A DNA stretch of 64,000 nt from Chiua virens (Eukaryota > Basidiomycota > Agaricomycetes > Boletales > Boletaceae), in assembly GCA_019787685.1 (NCBI GenBank), contig JAHNUO010000004.1:992001-1056000 (forward strand), written 5' to 3'. The stretch's first letter is position 1. The number at the start of each line of letters is the position of its first letter. The notes beneath the pieces are model-generated. The model was not told where the DNA came from and searched no databases. It saw only the letters and a list, made by a program, of their open reading frames with translations. A program made the position numbers and the translations under genes. Below are positions 35,634 through 48,022 of this stretch, in pieces.

Positions 35634-37037
35634 TGGCGTATTTGAGTCTGTGTGGTAGACCTTCCACGAGCTCGTTACAAGTATGTGCAAGACACTGCAG
35701 TGGAATGTACTCTATGATTTTGACGATTACTTCTACTCCCCCGTCAACTCTACTTGGGTAACACATGGAGATGGCGCATTACCGCCAGTGTACCCTCGTG
35801 AAGAACAGGATCTTTCGAAAGCCAATTTTTGCACATTCCAGATTTATACTCTTGAAATTATAGCTACTCACCACAGAAAGTAAAGCGGCCGCCAAAAATG
35901 CTCTTCATGCCCATCCGATGTGGTGTTCAATGAAATGAGCCCATGATGGGAAGAATACCTGATGCCAAGTCCGACATGGGAACATCTTTCCGCCTTGGTA
36001 GAAGCATCTTGATAACGCTTCTGCTTAAACTGCGTTCTTTGTCCATCAGGCCACGATACCGATCACGGACGAGGTAGTGTTCTCGAGTCATCGGGGACCG
36101 CTGTCAAAGCGAATGTGGGTTGTGCTTGTGGCAGCTCCATCATACATACCTGGCGAGTGAAGGTTCTTGCCCCCGACAATCTCCTGACTCCAATTTCGTT
36201 TTCGTATTTCCTGTGTGGTACATAAGTATAAGTGTTGTACGTACCTGGCAGGCCCTGATGCTTACTCAAAACGACTAGCGTATTCGGCCAACGGTCGGCC
36301 CGAGAGTTCAGACCTTCAGCCAACCTGGAAACATGCTTACTTTTATGGTGACATTCCCATCCATGTTGAGGGTACTACCTTCCGAGTCAGCGCGGCATGA
36401 TGCTGTAAGAAGCTGTATCGGATCGTTTAGATCAGAGACAAAATCATAGGACCACGGTTTTCGCTCGTTTTCGCTCGTTTGTTCGCATACAGTGGGCAGA
36501 GGGATCCCAGATCATGTGATAAAAAATAAAATTTGTGCTGCCTAAACGGGTAGCACTGGGACAAAATATAAGACAGGGCGAACCGGTTCATGTTCGCTTG
36601 CGCCCGCCGGCCAAGTTACTGATCTGTTGGATTCAAAATGAATTAAGTAAGTTTCACGACTCTGCGAAAGGGACTTCTCAGCATTCAAACTGATCTAGCG
36701 TTACTATGCCTGCCCCAGATGGTAGGTGGACCAGATCCGTCAAAGCGAACAAGTAATGCGAATAATGATAAGCAGTCAGTTAAGCCTCACGGCCCTCACC
36801 TCACTACTTACAGGTATTTTAGGCGCGAAGCTATGCTGTAAGAGATCTTTTCGGATCGCTTACTGCTTTTGTCTGCTGCGGAACTTGAACGCTTGAACCC
36901 CTGGGCATGAGGGGCCGTTCTAATCGCCTGGTTTGCAGGGGCCGATCAGTGCAAATTCGTGATATCCCAAACGTATATAAGCGTGGTGTAAAATTGAATA
37001 CGGCGCTCACCGTCCGAGTCGAACTCTTTCGTCCACC
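35634..37037. other. Intergenic region, no gene recognised
   Basis: Holds short open frames (for example 35683-35883 plus and 36063-36323 minus) without motifs or splice structure. Two partly similar blocks, near 36400-36425 and 36834-36860, share GCTGTAAGA and TCGGATCG. A GTATATAAG near 36974 lies 55-65 nt before the methyltransferase ATG and is a plausible TATA box. Confidence 0.45.
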
Positions 37038-38239
37038 ATGTCGTCGGATGATCCTACTATCCCAAAGCAAGTGATACCCATCGACCCCAAGCAGTATTCA
37101 TTAGATCCAGAAGCCTCCGAATTCTTCAAGATCGTCACCCGTATCCAAGATGACGATAAACTCAGGGAACACATCTTAGATGTCCAAGCCAAAGCATATG
37201 CTGTGCGTGCTTGAGGCAGATTGCTCGCTTGGGCTCGCTCCCTGACACCAAGCTTTCGTTCCAGGTGGCTGCTTACCCTTGCATTCGTTCCTTCGTCTTC
37301 ACACGGTGAGAATATCATCATACTAGTGAACAAGGCCCATGACTCATTGCCTGCAAAGACTCAACATCTCCCGATCGCCCAGTTACCAACAGTTTCTGAA
37401 ACTCGGTCGAGAACGCGAAGGCGCAATACTCCTTGATATCGGATGTTGCTGTACGTCTCTGTGTCAGCTTTCGTGTATGAAGCCGCTGTACGACCGTGAC
37501 CTTCCCCAGTTGGCAATGACTCACGTAAGGCTGCGTTGGATGGGTGGCCATCCAAACAGATCCTCGCGACAGACGTGAAACGAGGTGAAAATGGGTTTTG
37601 TTCTTCAGGTCTATTTTCTGACGGGTATCGCCAGCGCTATGGGATTTTGGATATATGCTCTTCTGCGATACCCCGGAGTCATTCCCAGCAACGTTTATAG
37701 CTGGTGACGCGCTCAGCCTAGATTTCTTGTCGCCCTTTAAGAGCGGAGAAAACCCCTCTGTGGTGAACTTGGCGGACGTCCGCACGCTAAAAGATGTTCA
37801 AGGAAAAATTTCTGCTATCTGGGCTGCTTCCTTCTTCCATGTCAGTCTCATAACTTATCGCTGATGTTTCATAAACTCAAAATTTATCTTGAAGCTTTTC
37901 CCCGAACAAGGTCAACGTCAAGTCGCACACGCGTTGGGAGCTCTCTTGTCTCCCGAACCTGGCAGTATGATTTTTGGCTATCATATCTCGTTGCCCGGCA
38001 CGGGTTGCCACGATGGGGGGATTAGTCAGTCGCACACTAATATGTTCTGCCATAACCCGGAATCTTGGGAGGAACTGTGGACGGGGTCATCGACTACTCC
38101 GAGCACCGGCGTTGGCCCACTGCTTGATGGACCAGTTTTCCCTCGTGGAAGCGTGAAATTGGAAACGACGTTGGTCCCTGTGGAAACTCAGCCTGCACAG
38201 GGCCTGTGGCGGCTAATCTGGAGTATCACAAGGGTATGA
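37038..38239 (+). CDS. Fungal class I SAM-dependent methyltransferase
   Basis: Exons 37038-37202, 37265-37305, 37359-37450, 37510-37584, 37635-37840, 37895-38239 give 307 residues. The SAM-binding core is LLDIGCCFGNDSRKAALDGW, then the acidic-loop strand ILATDVK, FIAGDAL and the AASFFHLF strand, in the order expected for a Rossmann methyltransferase. The surrounding sequence (PCIRSFVF at the start, CDTPESFPATFIAGD, LLSPEPGSMIFG, TNMFCHNPESWEELW) is that of the fungal family that includes meroterpenoid-cluster O-methyltransferases of the AusD/Trt5 type. Such enzymes methylate carboxyl or hydroxyl groups of secondary metabolites. No polyketide or terpene synthase is visible near it here, so it stands alone in this window and its substrate is unknown. 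Confidence 0.85.
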
Positions 38240-39493
38240 TTTCGAAATTTGTAGATATGGAGTTGGGTTGTAGAAGATCGAGCCGCGTGGCGTTGTATTT
38301 ACAGAATTTGTTGTACGGCCAAATTACCTAGATTTAACAATCAATTGTTTGACAAGTTTGGAATTGGAACCACAGTAGCCCTTTTGTGATTACGACGCAA
38401 GATTCCCCAGTATTTTGGAGTGGGGGCTTGTCGTATTCCACTAGTCGGCGGGAGGGGAATCGAAGCGATTGGGATAATCGTTGGATGTCAAATTTGGAAT
38501 ATCTGGTTTCTTAAACGACCTTTAATCCATTTCCAGCACCAAGCTACTCGTTCGTTGTAGCGTTGCTTGGAGTCAACGGAACGGAACTCGGCGGATGCAC
38601 TCCGAATGGTGTAAGGCCCATCAAAGATTCAACTTGAAGGTCATACTATACATACAGGCTGGAGAGCGCCCTAGCTCACCTTCTCCCTCTCTCGTCCCTC
38701 TACCCCTCTCTCCTCACAGCTCAAGGAGCGATGTCCAAAGAGTGTTAACCGGCTTTGCGAAGGATGTCACTGGTGCTGGCATTGGCCCGGGTCTCCCGTG
38801 AGTAACATCTACGAGCGTTTGTTCATGATTTAATGGCTAAATTTCGGTGCGTACGCCTTCAAATTCGACTAGTAGTTCTGGAGGAAGCATTGTTCAAAGC
38901 TAGCCTGACCAAGATCATTTTAGCACGCTTGTTCACTGGCAGACCATGGTCCTGGGGTGCTTAGGCACAATTGTAAAGCAGTTCATCCAAGTATTCATCG
39001 GTATCTATGGTATCTATGGATCCTCCTGAAACGAAGAAGAGCTCGAATGCGAGAGTCGTCGTTGATCTCGTTATCGCGTTGCCACACGACTCATACTGAC
39101 TGCGTAGAGTCAAAGGTATAGTTTTAAAACGGAGGATGTCAGTAATTGAACGTTGCTCGAGTTGGACAAGCAACCAACTCTTCAAGTTTCAATAGTCAAG
39201 GTTGATATCCAACTCGAACCAAGTGCTCACGGGTACTCAACTCTTGTTTGCTTCCAACGCACATGATCGCTAGCATGCATCCAGCGATAAGTCTGGTAAC
39301 CAAGTCCGCAGCTCCACTCCATGACCGCGGGATTCCCGATAACCTTATGTTTTGCCATTCAAGTCACCATCTAGGGCTGAGAACACTGGCGGTCCATCGG
39401 ATCATGCTGGATATTCATCGGAAATACATATAAACGCATAGCACCCCATCGCTGCCAGTCGTATTGCTCATGCTGCGCATTCCATTGTCTTCC
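38240..39493. other. Intergenic region, no gene recognised
   Basis: No motif-bearing frame on either strand. A small tandem repeat (GGTATCTATGGTATCTATGG) lies at 38999-39018, and a C/T-rich tract near 38680-38720. The last 80 nt before the pectinesterase include ACATATAAACG near 39427, a possible TATA element. Confidence 0.45.
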
Positions 39494-41102
39494 ATGAAAC
39501 GTCTTACACTCACACTCTTTTATCTCTCCATCTTTTTCCAGCTGCCAGTGACTCTAAGTCTTTCTCCTACTTACATGGCATGCCAGCTTCAGAAGGCTGC
39601 TGGAGAGTCAGCCCTCACAGGATGCCCTGAGAGAACTCTGTATGTCTCACCTACCGACTCAAGTGCGAATTTTAGCAGCGTCCAGGACGCCATTGGTTCC
39701 CTGTAAGTGGCTCCACTACTAGTATCAGATAATCCAAAATTCTCGCCACTTTCTAACGTGTGATAGTCAGGAAAAGAGCAATGCTACTATTCTTATAGGT
39801 GAAGGACTGGTACTACGAGATGATTAACGTGACGCACTCTGGACACCTCACATTATTAGTGAGTGCTTATCCTTGTGCAAATTATCATTGCAGAAGCTAA
39901 GACATTGCTCAGGGTCAGTTGGACCCTGCCACGGCCTCCATTCGTGGTGGGAATGCAACCCAACTGCAATCTTGTACATATCTGGAACAAAAAATATGCC
40001 AGGCAAGACAGGGTTTGTTAGACGAGGAGACTGCAACGCTCATTGTGTTCCCTTGCCTTGGGTATGTCAATTTCAAAGTTTACAACATCAACTTTGTAAA
40101 TCATGCCGTTAGTCTGTTCCTTGCACAGAGAGTTTAGCTAGTTGATGAACTTCTTGTAGGCTGACTCCTCTATCGGTCCAGCACTAGTGACATCTATCAC
40201 ATATGCCAACACGTCGTTCTATGGGTGTGCTTTTTCAAGCTGGCAAGATACATGGTATACGGGGTATGCTGCCTACACATATGCTGTTGATAGCATCATA
40301 TACGGTGAAACTGACTGTAAGTTTTTCGGTTCATTCAATTTCTATGCTTTTCATTGTTCTTGCCAGATATCTTCGGACTTGGAGCCGCATAAGTAGCACT
40401 TTGTTGAGTCTCGGAGGATACCTAAATTTTACAGTTGGTTTCAATCTGTTACAATTGCAAATCGTGGTTGTGGAGGTGGTATCACAGCTTGGTTTGGAGA
40501 GTCCAATGAAAAGACTGGGGTATACATTGCCGACTCTCGTATCATTCGTGTAAGCTTGCCGTATTGTCGCCGTGTTCCCGATGTGTTCCTTATATCAGAT
40601 GTCTTGTCACAGTCCCCAGACGCATCTCCGAGCACAGTAACCAATGGAAAATGCTACCTTGGTGACTGACGTCACTTTTTAGAGGGAACTGACTGACACT
40701 TGTTTAGCGCGCCCGTGGAATGACCTCTCGACTGCCGTTTTTCTTCGCAATTATATGGACAATAGTGTTGCACCTGCTGGTTTCATTTCATGGTCTCTGC
40801 AGTAAGCTGTTCCAGATCCACATCATGATGGAATTTCTGTAATTAACCTCTCGTGTCACGATAGGCCCAATGTTGCATTACCCTCTACTGTGTACTTCGC
40901 TGAATATGACTCAACCGGTAAATATTTATAGTGCGCCAGTCGTGACCCTCACGCTGAAGATGATATAGGATCGGGAGGTAACACAACTTCTCGGATGCCA
41001 CAGGATCACATTTTGAGTGGGGGGGAAGTAACAAGGTTTGGGCTCGAGCATGTGTTAGATGGAACACCGTCATGGGTTGATTTTGGATACTATTTGGGAT
41101 GA
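39494..41102 (+). pseudogene. Pectinesterase (CE8), damaged
   Basis: Secreted pectin methylesterase-like protein of 372 residues after repair of one base. The ATG at 39494 opens a clear signal peptide (MKRLTLTLFYLSIFFQLPVTL). Exons: 39494-39702, 39767-39858, 39913-40107, 40160-40316, 40367-40388, 40435-40549, 40613-40661, 40708-40801, 40865-40917, 40969-41102. CE8 marks: EMINVTHSG, SSWQDTWYTG with the catalytic-region Gln-Asp, GETDYIFGLGAAWFQS (second Asp changed context), RGCGGGITAW, CYLARPWND and SARVPQDHI-like SRMPQDHI. Two lesions: an extra base near 39810, between GEG and YYEM, and an intron at 40389 whose donor reads ATAAGT where GTAAGT is expected; without splicing there, TAA stops the frame. 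It may be a recent pseudogene or contain assembly errors. Two older relics of the family lie at 54.8-59 kb. Confidence 0.7.
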
Positions 41103-42905
41103 TGTTTGTCAATGTTGATTATAATGATACCAGGAGGCAGTCTGAGCTACGGGTGGGCTCTTTGTTTCAAACTCAAGTAGACATACACGCACGCGCCGTG
41201 ACAGTTGACATGGATAGATACCCGACGGAAGATCGGAGGGCGGGTCGTGCCAGAGTCTCGGGTCGGGGTTCCCGTGGTACTTGTTGACTTTAGAACTGGT
41301 GAGAAGGTGCATTTGATGACCTGAACGTCCAGTCCACTCGGACGTTGATACATTGTCCAGTGCTCTTCAAGTTGAGCCATGCTCTAATCGTCCGGAGCGG
41401 GCCGACAGCCGAACGTCGGGGGAAACGTACGATGCAACGACGGACCGATCGAATGTTGACGTTATGTGGATGTGCGTCCTGCCGGGCGGCCCATCAGTGG
41501 GAACCTGTTATGGACCCCCGGCGACTGGGTGGTGAAACCGTCGACAAACGAACCGAAAGTGTTGCGCAGCCAAGCGAACACACAGGAATTGATGGAAAGG
41601 TCGAAGAGAAGCATCCGGAAGCACTGGACCAGGTGGAGGGCATCAAGACGCCGCAAATGACATTGATCAAGGAGAACATGAGCACGAGCCCGTACGGGCG
41701 ATCGACGACGACGTACCTGGAAGGGTTCAAGACACCTTAGTATCCACCGTCCCGGAAGTCGCCCAAGTCAAGACAAGCGATTCTCAGAGCTCCAAGCTCG
41801 AGCTTGAAGCGGATGCGTCACCAGCACCAAGACGTGTAAAGGATCATAAGAAGCGACCAAAGCAATTGGTCGAAGCAGCTGTTGGAAGTGATAGAACACA
41901 TCAGAAAATGGTCGATGCAAGAAAGGGGAGGGAAGAACTTGCCTAGAGACGTTCCAGATTCCTGACGCAGGGTGCGAAACAGCCGCACCACATCAATCTC
42001 ATCTGGAATGCCCTAGAAGCGACGGATGTCAGAGAGCGCACCCAGAGAGCGAACGCACTGAAGGCAAGAAAAACTGACTATTTCTTCGTCAGTCGTCGAT
42101 CGCTCGCGTGTTGACGGATGTCTGCTCCCCCTCGATCGACGTCGTTCTCGGTACTATCCCGTGGTTCCTCACCTCGTCTTGTGCATCTGGACACCTCCCT
42201 TCGACCTTACCATCGCCCTTTCGCCCGCGCTTCATTGCGCAGTACTTGCTGCTCGTGCGTCAATGACTCGGATCTCGCATTAGCTCACCCTTGACGTCTT
42301 CGCCACTTGTCAACACAGCCCTGCACACGGCCGGCACATTTGTCTGGGGCTTGCCTGGTCGACGTTCTTCGTCGCTGTTGTTGCTTGTCGCCTCAGAGGT
42401 TGACTCGGACTCAAAGGGTGCACTGACTCACGTGCCGCGACAGCCTAGACTGTGATTTACTATCGGTTGGCGAAGCAGATTCACAGGACGCACTCTCGTA
42501 AATCATACCCGATTGCTTGCAGATCGGTGGGTGTCACGTTTTGCAGATTAGTAGACATGGATGCAGAAATATAATCACCTGGGTACGCCGGGTACAAAGA
42601 AGCATAGAAAACACTTAAGTCGATTAAAAGTACTGTTCGGTTTTGACAGTGTGCCTCAAGTGATGCAATTCTTTTACCGAGTCACTGGGGCAGGACTCAT
42701 TTATAATTCTATGTACATTTAGTAAGACTGGGCTTGACTCGGATAGTAGAGACTTCCTAAGCCCTTGCAGCTTGGATCCTTTCCGAATTCAAGTTGGAGA
42801 TCCAAGTGCACACACATGCTTGTGCACGTGACTGCGACGCGTGTTGGGTTTCACGCGCCCTCCGACCAGTCACCACACTGCCAACGACGACTCGGATTCG
42901 CAGAG
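41103..42905. other. Gene-poor region with an unassigned charged frame
   Basis: 41345-41740 is open and highly charged (for example SEHTGIDGKVEEKHPEALDQ), and another frame carries on from about 41640 to a stop near 41946 with similar composition (KLELEADASPAPRR, KDHKKRPKQL). Together they could be a frame-shifted hypothetical protein of about 200 residues, but no family is recognisable and there is no intron evidence. A small frame at 42119-42295 (MSAPPRSTSFSVL...) is also unassigned. The final 100 nt before 42906 are the Aurora kinase promoter. Confidence 0.3.
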
Positions 42906-44275
42906 ATGGCTACTATCAAATCCGTCACAGAACAAATCGCAGCGCTCGAAATCTCTACCAAAAAGCAGGACAACCCACCCACGCGACCAGCACACACGAA
43001 ACAGCCAAGTCAGTCCAACGTTGCAAGACTCCTCACCAAATATGCCGCACCCATCCCCGTCCCAAAGTCGGCCAAACCACCCGCTCTTCGAAATCAAACG
43101 AACGCCGAGAACAAAGCCACCACGCCACTACCACAGACGAAGCCCGCAGCCAAACCACCCAGCATCGACATTGGCAAGTACGATGGCGGGTTTGAGATAG
43201 ATAACGAGAAGAGAGGCGAAAAGGTGTACGGAGAAGCCGCCGAAGATCTAGCACTCGACTCGAGCGTCTCGAGGTACGTCTCACCGATGACCTATTGTCC
43301 GGGATCGTGACTCCTCCGTAGAACACAACCCACTCGCGAGTGGAACTTGAACGCATTCGACATTGGCCGCCCCCTTGGCAAGGGCAAATTCGGTCGTGTA
43401 TACATGATTCGAACCAAGGTCGAACCACGTTACATCCTCGCGCTCAAATGCCTCTACAAATCTGAGATCGTCCAGTCTCGCGTCGAGAAACAAATTCGTC
43501 GAGAAATAGAAATTCAGCAGAACCTTCGCCACCCAAACGTCCTACGTCTTTACGGCTATTTCCATGACGAAAAGCGAATCTTTCTCATGCTCGAGTTTGC
43601 AGGCAAGGGTGAACTTTACAAACAACTGAGCAAACACGGGAGCTTCTCGGAGAAGCGCAGTTCGAGATATGTCGACCAGATGGCGGATGCGTTGCAGTAC
43701 TTGCACTCGAAGCATGTTATCCACAGAGATATCAAGCCGGAGAACCTTTTGCTAGGTATCAACGGCTGAGCTCAAGATTGGCGATTTCGGGTGGAGCGTG
43801 CATGCGCCAAGCAACCGGAGAATGACGCTTTGCGGTACATTGGATTACCTTCCTCCAGAGATGGTGGAGGGCAAAGAGCACAACGAAAAGGTGGACTATT
43901 GGGCGCTCGGAGTCCTCACCTACGAATTCTTGGTTGGATGTCCACCATTTGAGGACCGAAGCAGCGCACAAGGTCAGTATCTCTCGCAAACGTCATGCGA
44001 GCTAAAGCTCATCTTGATACAGCTACGTACCGACGGATAGCGAAGGTTGACTTCCGCATACCCTCCAGTGTTTCTCCGGAAGCGAGGGACCTTATTTCCA
44101 AAGTGAGGTTCTACCTTTTTGGCTTCAGCCATTCAAGTCTGGAATGCTAATCCCACCTCGCAGCTTGCTGAAATACAACCCGGAAGAACGACTTCCTTTG
44201 GTGGAGGTCTCCCGCCATCCTTGGATCGTCAAGTATCGTCCGAAAGGGACCTCGCGAGGAGGGAGCGAAGCTTGA
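42906..44275 (+). CDS. IPL1: Aurora-type mitotic protein kinase
   Basis: Ser/Thr kinase of the Aurora family (Ipl1/Ark1 in yeasts), the catalytic subunit of the chromosomal passenger complex. Exons 42906-43273, 43322-43972, 44023-44102, 44164-44275; 402 residues if one extra base is discounted at about 43767 and one at about 44165. The first 140 residues are a Pro/Lys-rich tail. The kinase domain has GKGKFGRVY, the ATP-binding Lys in [49 protein letters not shown] (the activation loop, typical of Aurora kinases) and [18 protein letters not shown]. Both frame breaks fall inside near-invariant segments, the first between LLLGING and ELKIGDFG where the written frame hits TGA. Because loss of Aurora kinase is lethal in fungi studied, sequence error is more likely than a pseudogene. 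Confidence 0.9.
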
Positions 44276-44652
44276 ATCCAACAAGTTTTCATCAGCCGCG
44301 AATTTTGGAAATTACTACAGTGTTCTATGAACATGCGCTCAATTGTTTCGCTATCTATTGTCGTATGTACCCTTTCATGTACTGAATCGCCCGGAGCAAT
44401 GCACTATGATATCAACATGACCAAGCCCACGGATTTGCGGCATCATTATGCGCTCTGTTGAAAATGTTATCCAGGTCAAAAAATTGATGGCTTGTCTCAC
44501 TACAGAGCGTCTTTGGTATCTCAAGCGGTTGATACCGTAGTCTAATCGGAAGAATGACAAGGACGTAACTTCTAACTACTACCGTACCGCAGTCCTGTCC
44601 CTGAAAGATGTCTGAACAAACCATGTTGACAGCAACCGAAGAACACAATCCT

Positions 44653-46228
44653 TCAGTATATCATCGAGGACATATCTGCCCGCATGCGGTTATAATCAAG
44701 GAGACCTTCGATGGGACCAAGAGCTGCAATTGAAATCTAAACGAAACCTATCAATGAACAACACATTTGAGCGGGGACAATACACGTACATCTTTATCCC
44801 AGAGGTACTTCTGAGCAACACGCCTGATTTCATCAGGAGTGACAGCATCGACGGCATTCTCGATCTGTTTAGGTGTCATACGGCGACCGGTAGTAACCAG
44901 CTGTCGGCCAATGTCTTCGGCGATAGCAGTGGTTCCGTCAAGGCTAAGCAGCAGGCCAGCTTTGAGTTGGCTTTTGGCACGCTCTACCTCGACATCGGTG
45001 GGAGCCATGGACATGCGGGTCCATTCTTTGAGAGTAAAATGAGCCATGTCATCGAGGTTCATGGAGTTCTCTGACACCAGGTAGATACCCCAGAGACCAG
45101 TGTCTGAGTAAGACGTAGAGAAAGACATGAAACTGTTGGCGAGGTTGTTGGAAGAGATAATGTGAGACAGTCGTGAAGATAGCAGCGATGATGCACCCAG
45201 GGAACGATCCCAGTTACCCATTATTGACTGCATCGCCAGCATGGGGAAATAGTCAGGGGAGCTCCAACCCACGCCTTCAACAGCAATAGCAACATGGGCA
45301 CAAGGAAGGTCATCGTCACGGATCCGAACCTCCGAACCAACGAAGTCGGTGCGGGGGTGGGCAAGACGACCAAGAGGAATAGGGTCAGACGACACAGGGA
45401 GGGAAGAGAAGTGCTTTTCGGCGAGTTTTACAAGCTCCTGATGGTCAACACCGCCCGCACCGACTAAAACCATGCGATCCGCCGTGTAGTTGGTCTTGAT
45501 GTAATTCGCAAGATCATCACGCTTGATGGACAAAATGTTTGCCTTAGGACCAAGGATCGTTCGGCCAAGGGGTTGACCTACAGGACGTTAGCAATTACAC
45601 AAGAAAAAGAAGGATTTATACATACCTTGGAATGCGACGGAGTGCAAATGGTCGAAGACAACTTCTTCAAGTTGCTTGTCGACTTCCTGCTGTTCACGGA
45701 GGATAACATCACGTTCGCGCTCAACAGCAGGGTTCTCAAGCTTCGAGTTTTGAAGGATGTCACTGATAATATCGATGGCGACGGGGACGTCCTTGCGGAA
45801 GCTCTTGGCATAGTAGACAGTTTGTTCACGCGAGGTATACGCGTTCAGGTGTGCACCGAGGTTTTCCACTTCGAGCTCCAGGGCATGTTGGTTCCTACGA
45901 CTCGTTCCCTTGAAAGCCATATGTTCCAAAAAGTGTGCAGTGCCATTCGTTTTGTCAGTCTCTGCGCGAGAGCCTGCGTCTATCCAGACGCCGACCGTAG
46001 CGGTCTGTGCATGTGGGTGAGACTCGGTTGCGACGGTGAGGCCATTAGGGAGAGTGGTGGTCTCGGTGATAGGTGCGGGGATATTCACAGCCGTCGCGAA
46101 CGACCGCAAGGGTCGCTGAGGACCGTGTCAGAATTGTGGGTAAAACGAGATGACAGTGAGCTTACAGAGTGACGAGCTGCGCTGCGAAGGGCACGACCCA
46201 GCGACGCCGACAACGTTCGAGAGACCAT
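44653..46228 (-). CDS. MAS1: Mitochondrial processing peptidase, beta subunit
   Basis: Catalytic subunit of the matrix peptidase that cuts presequences from imported proteins, an M16 metallopeptidase working with the alpha subunit. Exons on minus: 46228-46166, 46115-45626, 45577-44790, 44736-44653, total 474 residues. The start [21 protein letters not shown] is an amphipathic, Arg/Ser-rich matrix presequence. The inverted zinc motif is [11 protein letters not shown] with the downstream Glu in the [22 protein letters not shown] region. Further marks are [36 protein letters not shown] and the terminal [22 protein letters not shown]. The last exon is short and easily missed; splicing from KYLWDKD to ISIAALG is needed to reach it. 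The beta call over core protein 1 rests on the intact HxxEH. Confidence 0.95.
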
Positions 46229-46341
46229 TTCGGAAAAAGGTGAAGTGTAGTTTGCCTAAAGCTCGGGTGTTCTCGGTAACTCGGGTGTTACCGATTTTCC
46301 TTCTCCGATGTATCACGTGATATAAAAATGGTCTACCGAGA

Positions 46342-48022
46342 CTAAGGCAAGGTCAATCTCACACGTCCTCCGGGAACGACACACTTCCAAGGTCCCTGCC
46401 CATCGCGAGAAAGGGTAAATCCATTCTCAGACGCTGCCAGGAAAGAATCTGAAACCACCACTTTATCACCCGCCGACTTCTCTACTATCTCTGAGCCATC
46501 CCCAAAGCTTCCGATCTCGGGTGCAACAAGAAATGAGATGCTATCGTGAATGGCATCAGATGTATACGTTGAGGTATCTTCTCCAGCGTCCCTGGGAAAG
46601 TGGTATAACTGTCAAAAAAGTCATAAGTCATCGATAGTACTGCCGAAAACGATTTACTCACGCGGACAATGGTACCTTCTTTCGGCGCAGCCTCAGCGTC
46701 GAGGGAGATAGCCCCACGTGATGGATCACCTGCAGTGACACGATGAAGCTGGGAAATCTAATGGTGGATACAACGATGGGTGTCAGATATGACAGACAAG
46801 ATGTGACATAGAAAGGTACTACGTACTTGCTGATTTGAACGATCTACAACAGCAACATAGAACTCATCCTCCTTATCTATCCATGTCGTATGTGAGGAGG
46901 AAAGGCCGTGTTTTCGAATAGCATCGAGCAGTAGTTGGGTGGGATTCCCAGAATCTAGTGACAAGATCAGGTTACCTTCGGAACTAACAGCAAAGATCAT
47001 GTCGTTGACCGAATGCAGGATCGTTAGAGAAGATATCACGCAGAGGGAAGAATTGGGAGCTACCTCGTAACGTTCAGGTTACAGCTTAGCGCGACAAGGG
47101 GAGGGAAGGAAAGTTCAAATGCGGGCGGTGAAGAGGGGGAGGAATTGAGCACGACACCGACGGCACCGCTCGACAGGATCGAACCGTTGTGAAAGAGCGT
47201 CACCGGGCGACCGGTAATGAAAGGGGTGGACGAGGCGATAAGAGATAGCTGTGTGCATCAAAGTATACACCAAATATTAACCAAGGTCCAAGACGGAATG
47301 TGGTTAAACCGAAACAGATATTTCACACCTTGTTCGCCTGCGGAAACGCATGTTCCAACACAGACTCGAGCCCCTCTGGGGCCTTGTCAGAAAAATAGAG
47401 GATATTGTCGATGCCTGAAGGGCTAGTGGACATGGCGTTTGAATTCGAATGCTACTAAGAAGGAGTGGACATACTCGAGGCTGCGCAATGCATCGGGCAA
47501 CATGTTCGGCTCAAAACTTTTTCTCTGCCTGGGTGACTCTGACGATCCAGCTACCACCGAGTGTGTGGCGCCGTCCCAAACATCCTCCCAATTAATCTTT
47601 CCGTCGAACTCCGAAAGGTCACTGATAGTCTGTTTGAGCGAGTCCTCGGTTCTTCGCCGCCCAGCATGCCATCTCCCGACTTGTATCTCCGCACGACCCA
47701 TAATTGTGGAACGAAAGGGCACGCCGTCCACGAATGCGTGCGCGAGAGTGCATGAATGGGGTCCACCGCATGTTGTCTGGTAGGGAAATGGAGCAGATAT
47801 GCAGCCTACATGGTGTGGATAGAACTGGATTAAGGTGGATATGATGTCGGACAGAACCTCTGGAGGAGTTGTTGATGAAGGAGCAAGTGCGAACAGCAGG
47901 ACTGGATTTGGCCCTGAGCTTGATAGTCTATGTTTTCCTTCGAGTGACTCAGAAAGGACGTTGAGGAGCGAGCGCGCACAGCGGGAATGGTAAGTGACAG
48001 CAGTGGAAATCCGCGAAGCCAT
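46342..48022 (-). CDS. FIST-domain-like protein
   Basis: Exons on minus: 48022-47475, 47422-47329, 47248-47064, 46983-46827, 46757-46662, 46608-46342, summing to 448 residues in frame. The segment order (LLFALAPSSTTPPEVLSDI, GCISAPFPY, the PFRSTIMGRAEIQVGRWH strand, ILYFSDKAPEGLESVLEHAFPQANKLSLIASSTPFITGRPVTLFHNGSILSSGAVGVV-like block, SSEGNLILSLDSGNPTQLLLDAI, and FLVAPEIGSFGDGS) resembles FIST domains: an N-terminal part with small-molecule-sensor folds and a C-terminal FIST_C-like part. In animals such domains occur with F-boxes (FBXO22); no F-box is visible here. The ATG at 48022 opens MASRISTAVTYHSRCARSLLNVL, which could be a mitochondrial presequence. Function in fungi is not established. 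Confidence 0.65.

Noticed and set aside
41345..41946. Counting the charged frames here as an eleventh frame break
   Set aside because: The change of frame would be net -1, but no family or homologue supports either frame, so it is not evidence for or against the +1 pattern.
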